A stretch of 56,275 bases of DNA, taken from Reyranella soli. GTDB lineage: Bacteria; Pseudomonadota; Alphaproteobacteria; Reyranellales; Reyranellaceae. The stretch spans positions 1-56,275 of the forward strand of contig NZ_BKAJ01000087.1 of assembly GCF_007992495.1 (NCBI RefSeq), written 5' to 3'. The notes beneath the pieces are model-generated. The model saw only the letters and a list, made by a program, of their open reading frames with translations. It ran no database searches and was not told the DNA's origin. The position numbers and the translations under genes are program-made. This document shows, piece after piece, positions 1 to 8,439 of this stretch; within the stretch, counting starts at the first letter, position 1, and each line of letters opens with the position of its first letter.

Positions 1-11
1 CCCGCATCATC

Positions 12-38
12 ATGAGCGGGCCAGAGGCCCGCGCTCCC
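12..38. repeat. Palindromic intergenic element, copy 1
   Basis: A perfect 7-bp stem (GCGGGCC at 16-22, GGCCCGC at 26-32) encloses the loop AGA. It is flanked by ATGA on the left and GCTCCC on the right. The same architecture recurs at 50.2-50.3 kb with different but still complementary stem bases, so this is a member of a repeat family. It lies just past the stop codon of the carboxyltransferase gene and could act as its transcription end, but there is no T-run. Confidence 0.7.
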
Positions 39-39
39 G

Positions 40-1590
40 TTAAGGCCGCATCCAGTGACTGCTCGGTCCGCTGCCGCGCACCGGCGCCGCCAGCTCGACG
101 AACTCACAGAGGATCTTCCGCGTGTCGCGCGGGTCGATGATCTCCTCGATCCAGAAGGTCTCGGCGCTGCGGAAGGGTGAGCGCAACTTGTTCAGGCGGT
201 TCTCGATCTCGCCCATCTTGGCCTTGGGATCGTCCGCGGCAGCGATGTCGGCGCGGTACGCCGCCTCGATGCCGCCTTCCAGCGGCAATGAGCCCCAGCG
301 GCCCGACGGCCAGGCGTAGCGCCAGTTGAGCCGCGCGCCGTTCTGGTGGGCCGCACCCGCCACGCCGAAGGCGTTGCGGATGATGAAGGTGCACCATGGG
401 ATCGTGGTCTGGAACATCGCCGACATGGCGCGCACGCCCTGCCGGATGACGCCGCTCTTCTCGGCCTCCAACCCGATCAGGAAGCCCGGGCAGTCGCAGA
501 AATAGACGGCCGGCAGATGGAAGGTCTCCGCCATGTCGACGAAGCGCGCCACCTTCTGGCAGGTATCGGCCGTCCAGCCGCCGCCATAGAACATCGGGTC
601 GGAGGCCATCACCGCCACCGGCCAGCCGTCGATGCGCGCGAAGCCGGTCACCACCGAGCGGCCATAGAGCTTGCCCATCTCGAAGAAGGAGCCCTTGTCG
701 ACGATCTTCTCGATGATCGGCCGGATGCGATAGACCTTGCGGATGTCGCGCGGGATGGCCTCGAACAGCGAGTCCTCGCGGCGCGCCGGATCGTCGGTCA
801 CCGGCCCGCGCGGCGGCGCCTCGTGGACCGAGGAGGGCAGGTAGGAGAGGAAGCGGCGGGCGGCGGCGAACGCCTCGTCCTCGCTGTCGACCGCCTCGTC
901 GATCGCGCCGGCGCGCAGCTGGATCTCCCAGCCGCCCAGCTCCTGCTTGTCGTACTGCTTGGGGCTCAGCCTGTTCACCACCGGCGGCCCGGCGACGAAC
1001 ATCGCCGAGATCTCCTTCACCATCACCGAGTAGTGCGTGGCGGCAAGCCGCGCCGCGCCGAGGCCCGCGACCGAACCCAGGCCGAGCCCGACCGTCGGCA
1101 CCTCGCCCATGTTGCGCACCACCCATTCCCAGCCCTTGACCCCGGGCACGTTGGCGCGGCCCGTGGTCTCGATGGTCTTGACCGAGCCGCCGCCGCCCGA
1201 GCCCTCGATCATGCGGATCAATGGCACGCGATACTGGTTGGCGTAGCGCTCGATGAAGATGTCCTTTTCCTTGATCGTGGCGTCGGCCGAGCCGCCGCGC
1301 ACGGTGAAGTCGTCGCCGGTGACCGCGACGTGCCGGCCGTCGATCTTGCCGCGTCCCATCACGGCGTTGGCCGGCATCAGGTCGACCAGGTCGTTGCGGC
1401 CGTCATACTCGGCCTTGCCGGCGATGCTGCCGATCTCGCGGAAACTGTCCATGTCGACCAGCCGGTCGATGCGCTCGCGCACGGTGAGGCGTCCGCCATC
1501 GTGCTGGCGCTTGACCTTGTCGGCGCCGCCCATGCGCTTGGTCATTTCCTGACGGCGGCGCAGCTCGTCCATTTCCGGTTGCCAGGTCAT
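40..1590 (-). CDS. Acyl-CoA carboxylase, carboxyltransferase (beta) subunit
   Basis: The 516-residue protein belongs to the biotin-dependent acyl-CoA carboxylase beta family (propionyl-, methylcrotonyl- and geranyl-CoA carboxylase type). These enzymes move the carboxyl group from carboxybiotin to an acyl-CoA in the cytoplasm. Both halves of the crotonase-like fold are visible: an N-terminal half with the glycine-rich GSGGGGSVKT segment and a C-terminal half with GAAHQNGARL. The ATG at 1590 is preferred over an earlier in-frame start because GAGGA lies a few bases upstream and the family begins near MTWQPEMDEL. The partner biotin carboxylase/carrier subunit is not in the window, so the acyl-CoA substrate cannot be assigned. 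Confidence 0.9.
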   Translation of the reverse strand: MTWQPEMDELRRRQEMTKRMGGADKVKRQHDGGRLTVRERIDRLVDMDSFREIGSIAGKAEYDGRNDLVDLMPANAVMGRGKIDGRHVAVTGDDFTVRGGSADATIKEKDIFIERYANQYRVPLIRMIEGSGGGGSVKTIETTGRANVPGVKGWEWVVRNMGEVPTVGLGLGSVAGLGAARLAATHYSVMVKEISAMFVAGPPVVNRLSPKQYDKQELGGWEIQLRAGAIDEAVDSEDEAFAAARRFLSYLPSSVHEAPPRGPVTDDPARREDSLFEAIPRDIRKVYRIRPIIEKIVDKGSFFEMGKLYGRSVVTGFARIDGWPVAVMASDPMFYGGGWTADTCQKVARFVDMAETFHLPAVYFCDCPGFLIGLEAEKSGVIRQGVRAMSAMFQTTIPWCTFIIRNAFGVAGAAHQNGARLNWRYAWPSGRWGSLPLEGGIEAAYRADIAAADDPKAKMGEIENRLNKLRSPFRSAETFWIEEIIDPRDTRKILCEFVELAAPVRGSGPSSHWMRP

Positions 1591-1702
1591 CGCGAATCCT
1601 CGGGTGTTCGGTCGATTTCGTTCGTACCAACGCTGGCCGGCAGCGGCCACAGTGAAAGCGGCGTCGAAGCCGCCATCGGGCCGATGGACGAAACGGGAGG
1701 GA

Positions 1703-2089
1703 CTACGCGAGCTGCTTCCTGAGGACCTCGACGATCCTCGTCCAATGGCTGACGCCGAGTTCGTTGGCGACGACTTTGCCGTCCAGCACGACCAGGAAGC
1801 GCGGGGTGCCGCTCTTGCGCGGCAGCTGGTCGAGGATCGGCTTCAGGTCACCGGGCCAGAAGCGCTCCTGGTACGCCTCCTTGAGCTTGGGCGGTTCCAC
1901 TTCGATCCACGTGACCTGCCGGTATTCCGCTGAAGCCAGCCACTGGGCCTTGTACTTGTTCTTCCACGCCTTGCACGGCTGGCAGTCCGATCCGCCGATA
2001 TAGATCACCTCGAGAGCGGATGCGGCCTGCGCCGGCAGTCGCATCGAGCCGACCAGCAATCCGGCAACGACAAAGGTCCGGCGGTTCAT
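1703..2089 (-). CDS. Exported thioredoxin-like protein
   Basis: This 128-residue protein has an N-terminal export signal (MNRRTFVVAGLLVGS, then a small-residue stretch ending AQAAS). The mature domain has a thioredoxin-like start (VIYIGGSDCQPCKAWK) with a CxxC motif, C-Q-P-C, and the sequence SGTPRFLVV, which carries the cis-proline typical of the fold. It probably works in the periplasm as a thiol-disulphide protein, but the client is unknown. A longer frame runs upstream on this strand, but it is only the shadow of the regulator gene. The gene lies 26 bp behind that regulator and is probably co-transcribed. Confidence 0.75.
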   Translation of the reverse strand: MNRRTFVVAGLLVGSMRLPAQAASALEVIYIGGSDCQPCKAWKNKYKAQWLASAEYRQVTWIEVEPPKLKEAYQERFWPGDLKPILDQLPRKSGTPRFLVVLDGKVVANELGVSHWTRIVEVLRKQLA

Positions 2090-2115
2090 CACTTCCCTAT
2101 ACCCGAACGGGAAGG

Positions 2116-3719
2116 TCAAATCTCCAGGCCGGCGGCCCTCAGGCCCGCGGTCATCCTGGCTGCATCCTCGCTGTGCTCGAAGCGCGGCAGGTGCAGCGCC
2201 CGGTAGACCTCGACGAGCCGCTGGGCGCTGCCGAACGGCTGGGTGGCGGAGGTGAACGCCGCGTGCGCACCAGCCTTGTCGCCCTGCAGCCCCAGCACGT
2301 TGGCAAGCAGGACGAGGCTCCAGGCATAACCTGGATTGAGGGAGAGGGCGCGTCGCACGGCAGTCTCGGCCGCGTCGGTGCGGCCGCGCAGCAGTTCGGC
2401 GTTGGCGAGTGCGAACCAGCTGTAGTGGCCGGCCACCGGATCGTTGTGGCTGAGCTCTACGGCGTGCTTCGCGTGGCTCACCGCCGGTTCGGCCTGGCCG
2501 CGATAGACCAGCGCCAGGGCAAGCGTCGCCGCTGCCGGACCATGGGTCGGGTCGAGCTGGATGGCACGTTCGAGGGAGGGGATGGCGTCGCGCGCCCGAC
2601 CGGTGAAGGCCAGCGCCGCGCCGAGCGCGCTGATCGTGTAGGTATGGTCGGGATCGAGCTCGACCGCGCGATGGCCGGCCGCCAGCGACTGGGCGTTCAA
2701 CTCGGCGGGATCGCCATTGCCGCCGTTGGCGACCAGGGTCCGCACGGCGACCGACAGCAGGGCGTGGGCATTCGCATAGTCGGGCTTGCGGGCGATGACT
2801 TGCCGGGCGAGGTCGATCGCCTCCTGCAGTCCGCTGCGCCGCATCGAGTAGAAGGCGATCATGCCGCGCACGAACAGCGACCAGGTGTCGAGATGCTCGG
2901 GCGCTATGCCCTGGACGCGCGCCACCTCTGCCCGGTTCAGCCGCGGCTGCAGGGTGGAGATGATGGTGTTGGTGACTTCTTCCTGCACGGTGAGCAGTTG
3001 CTGCAACGGCCGGTCGAAGTTCTCCGCCCACAGATGCCGGCCCGTGTCGCGCTCGGACAGGCGGATCGTGACGCGCACGGTGTCGCGCAGCTTGCGCAGG
3101 CTGCCTTCCACGACGTAGCGGGTCGCAAGGTCGCGCTGCGCGCGGTCGAAGTCGGTCGCCGCGCCGACGCCATAGGCATAGGCGGCGCTGCGTCCCACCA
3201 CGATGAAGACCTGCGACCGCGCCAGCGCCACGATGACCTCGTCGGTGAGGCCGGCGGCGACATGGTCGAACTGCTGGTCGTCGCTGAGATTGCGGAAGGG
3301 CAGGACGGCGATGGTGGGTCGCTCGACGTCGGCCGTCGGGCCGCTCGCAGGCGCTACGACCATCGTCAGCGCCTTCACCGGCGCCACGAAGCTGTAGCCG
3401 CTGCCGTGTCGGGTGACGATGAACTGCGGGCGGCGGGCATCGTCGTTGAGCTTCTGGCGCAGCCGGCTCACCAGCGTGTCGATGGCGCGGTCGTAGACGT
3501 CCTTGTTGGCTTCGCCGAGCGAGTCGAGCAGGAAGTCGCGGCTCAGCGTGCGGCCGGCGGCGCGCAGGAACACGGTGAGCAGCGCATTTCCTGGCGGGTC
3601 AACTCGACGGCACGACCGTCGGGCCCGCTCAGGCCGTCATGGTCGGGCGCAAAGCGCCAGCCGGCAAAGGACCAGCCGCGCCCGGTTTCATGGGACGCCA
3701 ATCGATTTTCGCTCTGCAC
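2116..3719 (-). pseudogene. Winged-helix transcriptional regulator with TolB-like and TPR domains, frameshifted
   Basis: The intact reading would be an OmpR-type winged helix (VELTRQEM, then LLTVFLRAAGRTLSRD, ending GSGYSFVAP), followed by a TolB/FlgO-like domain (AVLPFRNLSDD) and TPR repeats, as in CadC-like regulators. The first part (from the GTG at 3719) and the rest lie in different frames. They join at about 3584-3587, where GAA-ATG is followed by CGCTG instead of the expected GCGCTG, a missing single base. Without correction the first frame hits TGA about 11 codons later. Either the gene is dead or the assembly lost a base; the long intact remainder (485 codons) suggests a recent event or an error. 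Confidence 0.75.
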
Positions 3720-3919
3720 CGGCTACTCGCCCAAGCCCGTCACTCTCCCGGTGACTATCACGGCACAACTCGGACAGAACTTCACGACAAGAGTGCGCAA
3801 ACCTCGACACGAATTTCTGTCTCCAGGAGTCGTGATGGTCGCATTCCGGATGAAAGCAGTGAGCGCACGATCAACATCCGCGATCTCGCGCCTGGCACAT
3901 CGGTCGTGCTCAATGCGCG

Positions 3920-3945
3920 GCGAGGGACCTTCAAAGGCCCCTCGC
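3920..3945 (-). terminator. Hairpin after the metallo-beta-lactamase-fold gene
   Basis: GCGAGGGACCTT (3920-3931) pairs with AAGGCCCCTCGC (3934-3945) with one mismatch and a minimal loop. It sits between the end of the MBL-fold gene (3961) and the start of the regulator (3719), both on the minus strand, where a transcription terminator would be expected. No clear T-run follows. Confidence 0.45.
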
Positions 3946-3960
3946 GTCGCGAGCATGCTG

Positions 3961-4872
3961 TCAGTAATCCCAGAAGGCCGGTACCCAACGAAAGACGTCG
4001 CCGGCGGCCGCAACCCGGCCGAACGGGAACGACAGGTGAGCCGCCACCAGCGCCTCGCCGGTCGCCGCCGCGTCCCGCAAAAGGCGGACCCGGACGCGGG
4101 CCGCCTCCTCGGGGTCGTGTTCGAAGCCGTTGTGCCAGTCGGGGTGGTCGAACCCGACCGGGAACACGGCGTCGCCGAGGAACGTCAGCCGCTCACCGCC
4201 GGACGCCAGGCTCACTACGCTGTGTCCGGGGGTGTGGCCGCCGGTGCGACGGACGACCACCCCCGGCGCCACCTCATGCTCCGTCTCGAACGTCCGCAGC
4301 TGACTGCGATACTCGTTGACGAACCGTCCGGCGACAGACCGGAGCACGTTCGGTATCGGCGACGGCATGGAGGTGCGCGAGAAATCGGGCGATGCCCAGA
4401 ACTCGACCTCGGCAGCCGCCACGTGGACCGGCACGTCCGGACGCAGTCGGTCTTTCAGCCCCTCGCGAGCAGCCCGCCAACGTGGTCCGTGTGCATGTGG
4501 GTAACGACCACGTCGGTCACTGATGCGGGATCGATGCCGGCGGCCTCGAGGCGCGGGGCCAGTTGCCCGGCCCGCGGGAAGCCCGGGTATTCCACTCCCA
4601 CTCCGGCGTCGATGAGGATGGTCCGGCCGCCGCTACGCACCACGACCACGTTCAGTGGCCAGTCGAACGTTTCCCGCGGCGGAATCATGTCGTCAAGCCA
4701 AGTCGCCAGGGCGGCTGGGTTGGCGTTGGTGGCCATCGTCTTTGTCGGCAGCGGCAACACGCCATCGCTAATCACCAGCACGTCGATGTCGCCGATTCGC
4801 AGCGCATAGCGCGACGGAACCAATTCGCCGGGTCCCGGTCCACCGGGGTTTCAAGGCGATGTCCAAGCTCAT
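3961..4872 (-). pseudogene. Metallo-beta-lactamase-fold hydrolase, frameshifted
   Basis: Two adjacent frames together make a complete MBL-fold hydrolase. The first carries the zinc motif THMHTDHVGG and ends LLARG then TGA. The second begins LKDRLRPDVPVHV and contains further metal-ligand segments (GGHTPGHS, LGDAVFP). The junction is a GGGG run (minus strand; CCCC at 4459-4462), and one more G would restore the family sequence ARG-LKD. The TGA is not selenocysteine because the continuation is in another frame. The N-terminus is also unclear: the ATG at 4870-4872 is out of frame with the body, and the only in-frame start is a TTG at 4823. Substrate unknown. Confidence 0.75.
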
Positions 4873-5094
4873 GTTTGTCTCCTGCGCTAAATGGGCGAGC
4901 CCATGATCGCGCGCACACCGAACGGCCGATACCGTGCGGCGTGCTAGGTTCTGCTAGCCAAGCAGCAGGTAGACCTGCACTTCGAGATAGGTTTGTCGGC
5001 TCTCTGCCGCGGGCAAAGCACCGCCGAGGAGCGCAAGGCGGCGGAATGAGCGCGCCGACGCGTAGCGCGAGTCGCCGAATTTGCGGCGGAGGCT

Positions 5095-5649
5095 CTAGCG
5101 CCTCCAGGGCCTATTGATGAAGTCGGCAAATTGACCTTCGGCGAGCTGCTGGCCGGGCGGCGCGCACAGGATACCGCCCATGATCCAGTCATAGCCGCCG
5201 CGGCGGTCATCGCCAGTGCGACGGAAGCCGGCGCAGGATCGCGCTTCTTTGGTGTCCACGAACTTCGAGTAGTCCGCGCCGCCATAGCGTGCGACTGGTG
5301 TGAACTGGTTGGCCGACGACCCGTTCACGTACATCCATTTGAGAAATTCAGCCGTCGTCTCGCCGGTGGTGAGGTAGGAATAGGAATTCTCGGGCTCCCA
5401 TAGGAAGATGTGGACGTAGCCCTCCCGCGTCGTTCCGAAAGCGGTCCATCGACGGAACGCCCCGACGTTCCCTTCGGTCGTGACGACATTGGTGACCTTG
5501 CATTTCAGACCGGGTCCAGCGGCGATGCGCGACTTGGCGCAATCAATATCGGTCCAGTTGTAGGTCGTTTGTGCCGACGCGGGGCCTGCGCAGACAAGGG
5601 CCACACCCAGGAAGGCCAGGATAGACGCGAGCCTCATTGGCGTCCCCAT
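5095..5649 (-). CDS. Small secreted protein of unknown function
   Basis: The 184-residue product has a clear signal peptide (MRLASILAFLGVALVC, then AGPASA) and a mature part containing several cysteines (DCAKSR, LKCKV, SCAGF, LCAPP) that could form disulphides in the periplasm. The ATG at 5649 is chosen because GAGGGAG lies six bases upstream; an internal ATG at 5637 is possible. I do not recognise the family. It stands alone, with about 220 bp of non-coding DNA upstream. Confidence 0.7.
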   Translation of the reverse strand: MGTPMRLASILAFLGVALVCAGPASAQTTYNWTDIDCAKSRIAAGPGLKCKVTNVVTTEGNVGAFRRWTAFGTTREGYVHIFLWEPENSYSYLTTGETTAEFLKWMYVNGSSANQFTPVARYGGADYSKFVDTKEARSCAGFRRTGDDRRGGYDWIMGGILCAPPGQQLAEGQFADFINRPWRR

Positions 5650-5739
5650 CGTCGCTCCCTCATCATCGCTCATCGCTCGTTGCGATCAGGATCTTGGAAC
5701 GGAGACGGTGGAAAAAGGTTCCCGCGTCGCGACCGATCG

Positions 5740-6768
5740 TCAGTAGACGACGCCGTCGATCAGGTTCTCTTCATAGAGCCGCACCAGATCGATGCCGCCC
5801 GGCGGGCGGGCTGTCTGGAAGCCGGCGATGGCGCGCGCCAGCCGCGCCTCCTGGTCGCGCCGCAGTTCCTCGGCTTCCTCGACCGTCACCGGCGTGAAGC
5901 GGACTGTCTGCCCGGGCAGCAGGCGACCGAGCCGCGGCAGATCGACCGAGGCCACGGTCGCGATCTTGGAATAGCCGCCCACGGTCTGCCGGTCGCCTAA
6001 AAGCACGATCGGCAGGCCGGCGCCCGGCACCTGGATGGCGCCGGGGCCGATGCCGTCGGAGATGATGTCGGCGCCCTTGGAGTGCTCGATGGTCGGTCCC
6101 TCGAAGCGGATGCCCATGCGATCGGCTTCCTTGGAGACGCGATAGTCGGACTCGATGAAGGTGCGACGGCCCTTGTCGCTGAAATAGTCGTCCTGCGGTC
6201 CCCAGACGACACGCACCGGCCCACTGCCGTAGTCGAACGGCTGCGCCAGCTTCTTCTCGTCGCCCGGCGGCGCCTGCTCGCGGGCAAGCGGCAGCGCGTC
6301 GCCGGCCGCGAGCTTGCGGCCTTCGTAGCCGCCGATGCCGGCGCGCGCATAGGTCGACAGGCTGCCCATGAAAGCGGGCAGGGCGAAGCCGCCGGCGACC
6401 GCGAGGTAGGCGGTGCTCGATCCTTCGACCATGCCGACGCGCAGGACCTGGCCGCGCTTGAGAAGATGCGTGCGATCGGATTCCAGCGGCTTGGGCGGTG
6501 CATCGGGCTTTTCGATCAGCATCGGCGACAATGGGCCGACCAGCGCCACGCGCACGCTCTCGGCCTCGACCAGCAGGTCGGGACCCATGACGCCGATCTC
6601 CAGGCCCGCAGTGTCGGCGGGATTGCCGCACAAGGCGTTTGCCAGGCGCAGAGCAATGCGGTCCTGGGCGCCGGCGGTCGGCATACCGAGCGCCATGAAG
6701 CCGATTCGCCCCAGATCCTGCAGCGTGTCGAACAGGCCCGCGCGCGCGACTTTCAACTGGGCGATCAT
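5740..6768 (-). CDS. pxpC: 5-oxoprolinase subunit C (biotin-dependent carboxyltransferase family)
   Basis: The 342-residue protein is the PxpC/KipA-type subunit of prokaryotic 5-oxoprolinase, the ATP-dependent enzyme that opens 5-oxoproline (pyroglutamate) to glutamate. Family landmarks include GLFDTLQDLGRIGF at the N-terminus, the central VRVVWGPQDDYF and the SDGIGPGAIQVPG segment. Its ATG overlaps the pxpB stop codon by four bases (ATGA), which fixes the start and implies translational coupling. pxpA is encoded divergently next door, so the complete PxpABC enzyme is present. Confidence 0.93.
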   Translation of the reverse strand: MIAQLKVARAGLFDTLQDLGRIGFMALGMPTAGAQDRIALRLANALCGNPADTAGLEIGVMGPDLLVEAESVRVALVGPLSPMLIEKPDAPPKPLESDRTHLLKRGQVLRVGMVEGSSTAYLAVAGGFALPAFMGSLSTYARAGIGGYEGRKLAAGDALPLAREQAPPGDEKKLAQPFDYGSGPVRVVWGPQDDYFSDKGRRTFIESDYRVSKEADRMGIRFEGPTIEHSKGADIISDGIGPGAIQVPGAGLPIVLLGDRQTVGGYSKIATVASVDLPRLGRLLPGQTVRFTPVTVEEAEELRRDQEARLARAIAGFQTARPPGGIDLVRLYEENLIDGVVY

Positions 6769-7502
6769 GCGCTCTTCACCAGCCTGGCCCAATCGAAGGT
6801 GCCGGCTTCGACGTCGCGGGCGATGCGGTCGTAGCTCTTGCGGTCGATGCGCTGGAAGGTGAGGGAGTCGCCGGGCGCCAGGAACACCGGTTGCTCGCGG
6901 CGCTGGTCGAACATCCAGAGCGGGGTGCGGCCGATCAGGTGCCAGCCGCCGGGGCTTTCGAACGGATAGATGGTCGTCATGTCCATGGCGATGGCGACCG
7001 TCGAACGCGGCACCCGCACGCGCGGCTGGGAGCGCCGCGGCAGGTAGAGCGACTTCTCCAGCCCGGCGATGTAGGCCAGCCCCGGCATGAAGCCCAGGAC
7101 GTAGACCTTGAAGCGGGAGGCGAGATGGCTCGCGATCACCTCTTCCGGCTTCTTTTTGGTGCGTTCGGCGACCTCCTTGAGGTCGGGCGCGAATTCGGGG
7201 TCGTCGTAGCAGCAGGGGATGGTGACCTGCCGGCTCTTCATGTCGGTCGGCAGGCCGCGCGCGATCAGGCCCTCGATCTCGGGCTCGAGCTTGGCGCGCG
7301 ACGTCGCCATCGGGTCATAGCAGACCATCAGCGCCCGCATGGACGGCACGGTCTCGACCACGCCGGCGAGCTCTCCGCCCTTTGTTGCCTGGCCAATGGC
7401 CGCGTGCAGGGCCATCACCCGGCCATTGATTTCAGGGGAGATCTCGTTGCCGAATTCGACAGAGAAGGCGGTGTCGCCGCAGGACAGGTACCGTACGCTC
7501 AC
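6765..7502 (-). CDS. pxpB: 5-oxoprolinase subunit B (KipI-like)
   Basis: This is a 245-residue PxpB/KipI-family protein, related to allophanate hydrolase subunit 1. It pairs with PxpC for ATP-dependent cleavage of 5-oxoproline. Typical segments are CYDDPEFAPDL, VYVLGFMPGLAYI and ESPGGWHLIGRTP. The start is a GTG at 7502 giving MSVRYLSCGD, the usual N-terminus of the family; no good Shine-Dalgarno sequence precedes it. It is the first gene of a two-gene unit with pxpC. Confidence 0.93.
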   Translation of the reverse strand: MSVRYLSCGDTAFSVEFGNEISPEINGRVMALHAAIGQATKGGELAGVVETVPSMRALMVCYDPMATSRAKLEPEIEGLIARGLPTDMKSRQVTIPCCYDDPEFAPDLKEVAERTKKKPEEVIASHLASRFKVYVLGFMPGLAYIAGLEKSLYLPRRSQPRVRVPRSTVAIAMDMTTIYPFESPGGWHLIGRTPLWMFDQRREQPVFLAPGDSLTFQRIDRKSYDRIARDVEAGTFDWARLVKSA

Positions 7503-7573
7503 ATCTGCTAGGATATAGTGTCATCCCGAGCCTAGCGAGGGACCTTTCTTTCAGGCCTCCAAGGAGTTTTCTC

Positions 7574-8368
7574 ATGGCTGCGACCAACGCCGGTTTCGTC
7601 AACATCAACTCCGACCTGGGCGAGAGCTTCGGCCCGTGGGTGATGGGCAACGACGCCGAGGTGCTGAAGATCGTGAAGTCGGCCAACGTCGCCTGCGGAT
7701 TCCATGCCAGCGACCCCGTGGTGATGGTCGACACCGTGAAGCTCTGCAAGGACAACGGCGTGTCGATCGGCGCCCATCCCGGCTTTGCCGACCTTCAGGG
7801 CTTCGGCCGGCGCGTGATCAACCTCACGATCAAGGAGCTCGAGGCCAACATCGCCTACCAGATCGGCGCATTGCAGGCGATCGCGGCGCTGCACGGCGCC
7901 AAGGTCACGCACATGAAGCCGCACGGGATGATGGCCAACATGTCGGCCGAGAGCGCGGAGATGTGCGACGCGATCTGCCGCGCCACAAAGGCGGCCGACC
8001 GCGACCTGATCTTCCTCGCCCAGGCCAATACCGAGCAGGGCAAGTCGGCGCGCAAGCATGGCCTGCGCGTCGCCGAGGAGGTGTTCGCCGACCGCACCTA
8101 CGGCGACAACGGCCTACTGACGCCGCGCAAGGAGCCCAATTCGATGATCAAGGATGCCGCCCAGGCGGTCGCGCATGTCCGTCGCATGGTCGACGAGCAG
8201 GCAATCTACTCGACCTCGGGCAAGCGCATCCCCTGCCAGGTCGATTCGATCTGCGTGCACGGCGACGGGCCGACCGCAGTCACGGTGTCGACGGCGGTGC
8301 GCCAAGGCCTCGAGGCCGCGGGTATTCGCATTGTGCCCCTGACCGAGATGCCGAATCTGAAGCATTGA
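7574..8368 (+). CDS. pxpA: 5-oxoprolinase subunit A (LamB/YcsF family)
   Basis: The 264-residue protein belongs to the LamB/YcsF family and is the subunit of 5-oxoprolinase that acts on the lactam. Diagnostic stretches are NINSDLGESFG at the N-terminus, ANVACGFHASDP, IGAHPGFADLQGFGRR and HMKPHGMM, which hold the conserved acidic and histidine residues. AAGGAG lies about eight bases before the ATG. It is divergent from pxpBC with only 71 bp between the two starts, so both promoters must lie in that short gap and may share control. Confidence 0.95.
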   Translation: MAATNAGFVNINSDLGESFGPWVMGNDAEVLKIVKSANVACGFHASDPVVMVDTVKLCKDNGVSIGAHPGFADLQGFGRRVINLTIKELEANIAYQIGALQAIAALHGAKVTHMKPHGMMANMSAESAEMCDAICRATKAADRDLIFLAQANTEQGKSARKHGLRVAEEVFADRTYGDNGLLTPRKEPNSMIKDAAQAVAHVRRMVDEQAIYSTSGKRIPCQVDSICVHGDGPTAVTVSTAVRQGLEAAGIRIVPLTEMPNLKH

Positions 8369-8439
8369 TCTCTCGAACGTGAGGGCCGTCATGCCCTCGT
8401 CATCTCGCCTTGCCATGGCTTTTCCGCGAAAGGCTTGCC

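Noticed and set aside
4455..4465. TGA in the MBL-fold gene as a second selenocysteine codon
   Set aside because: The family sequence after the TGA continues in a different reading frame, so a base is missing. No SECIS-like hairpin follows.
2020..4809. A 929-codon open frame on the plus strand
   Set aside because: It is low-complexity, Arg/Gly-rich sequence antisense to the regulator and the MBL-fold gene, with no recognisable domain.
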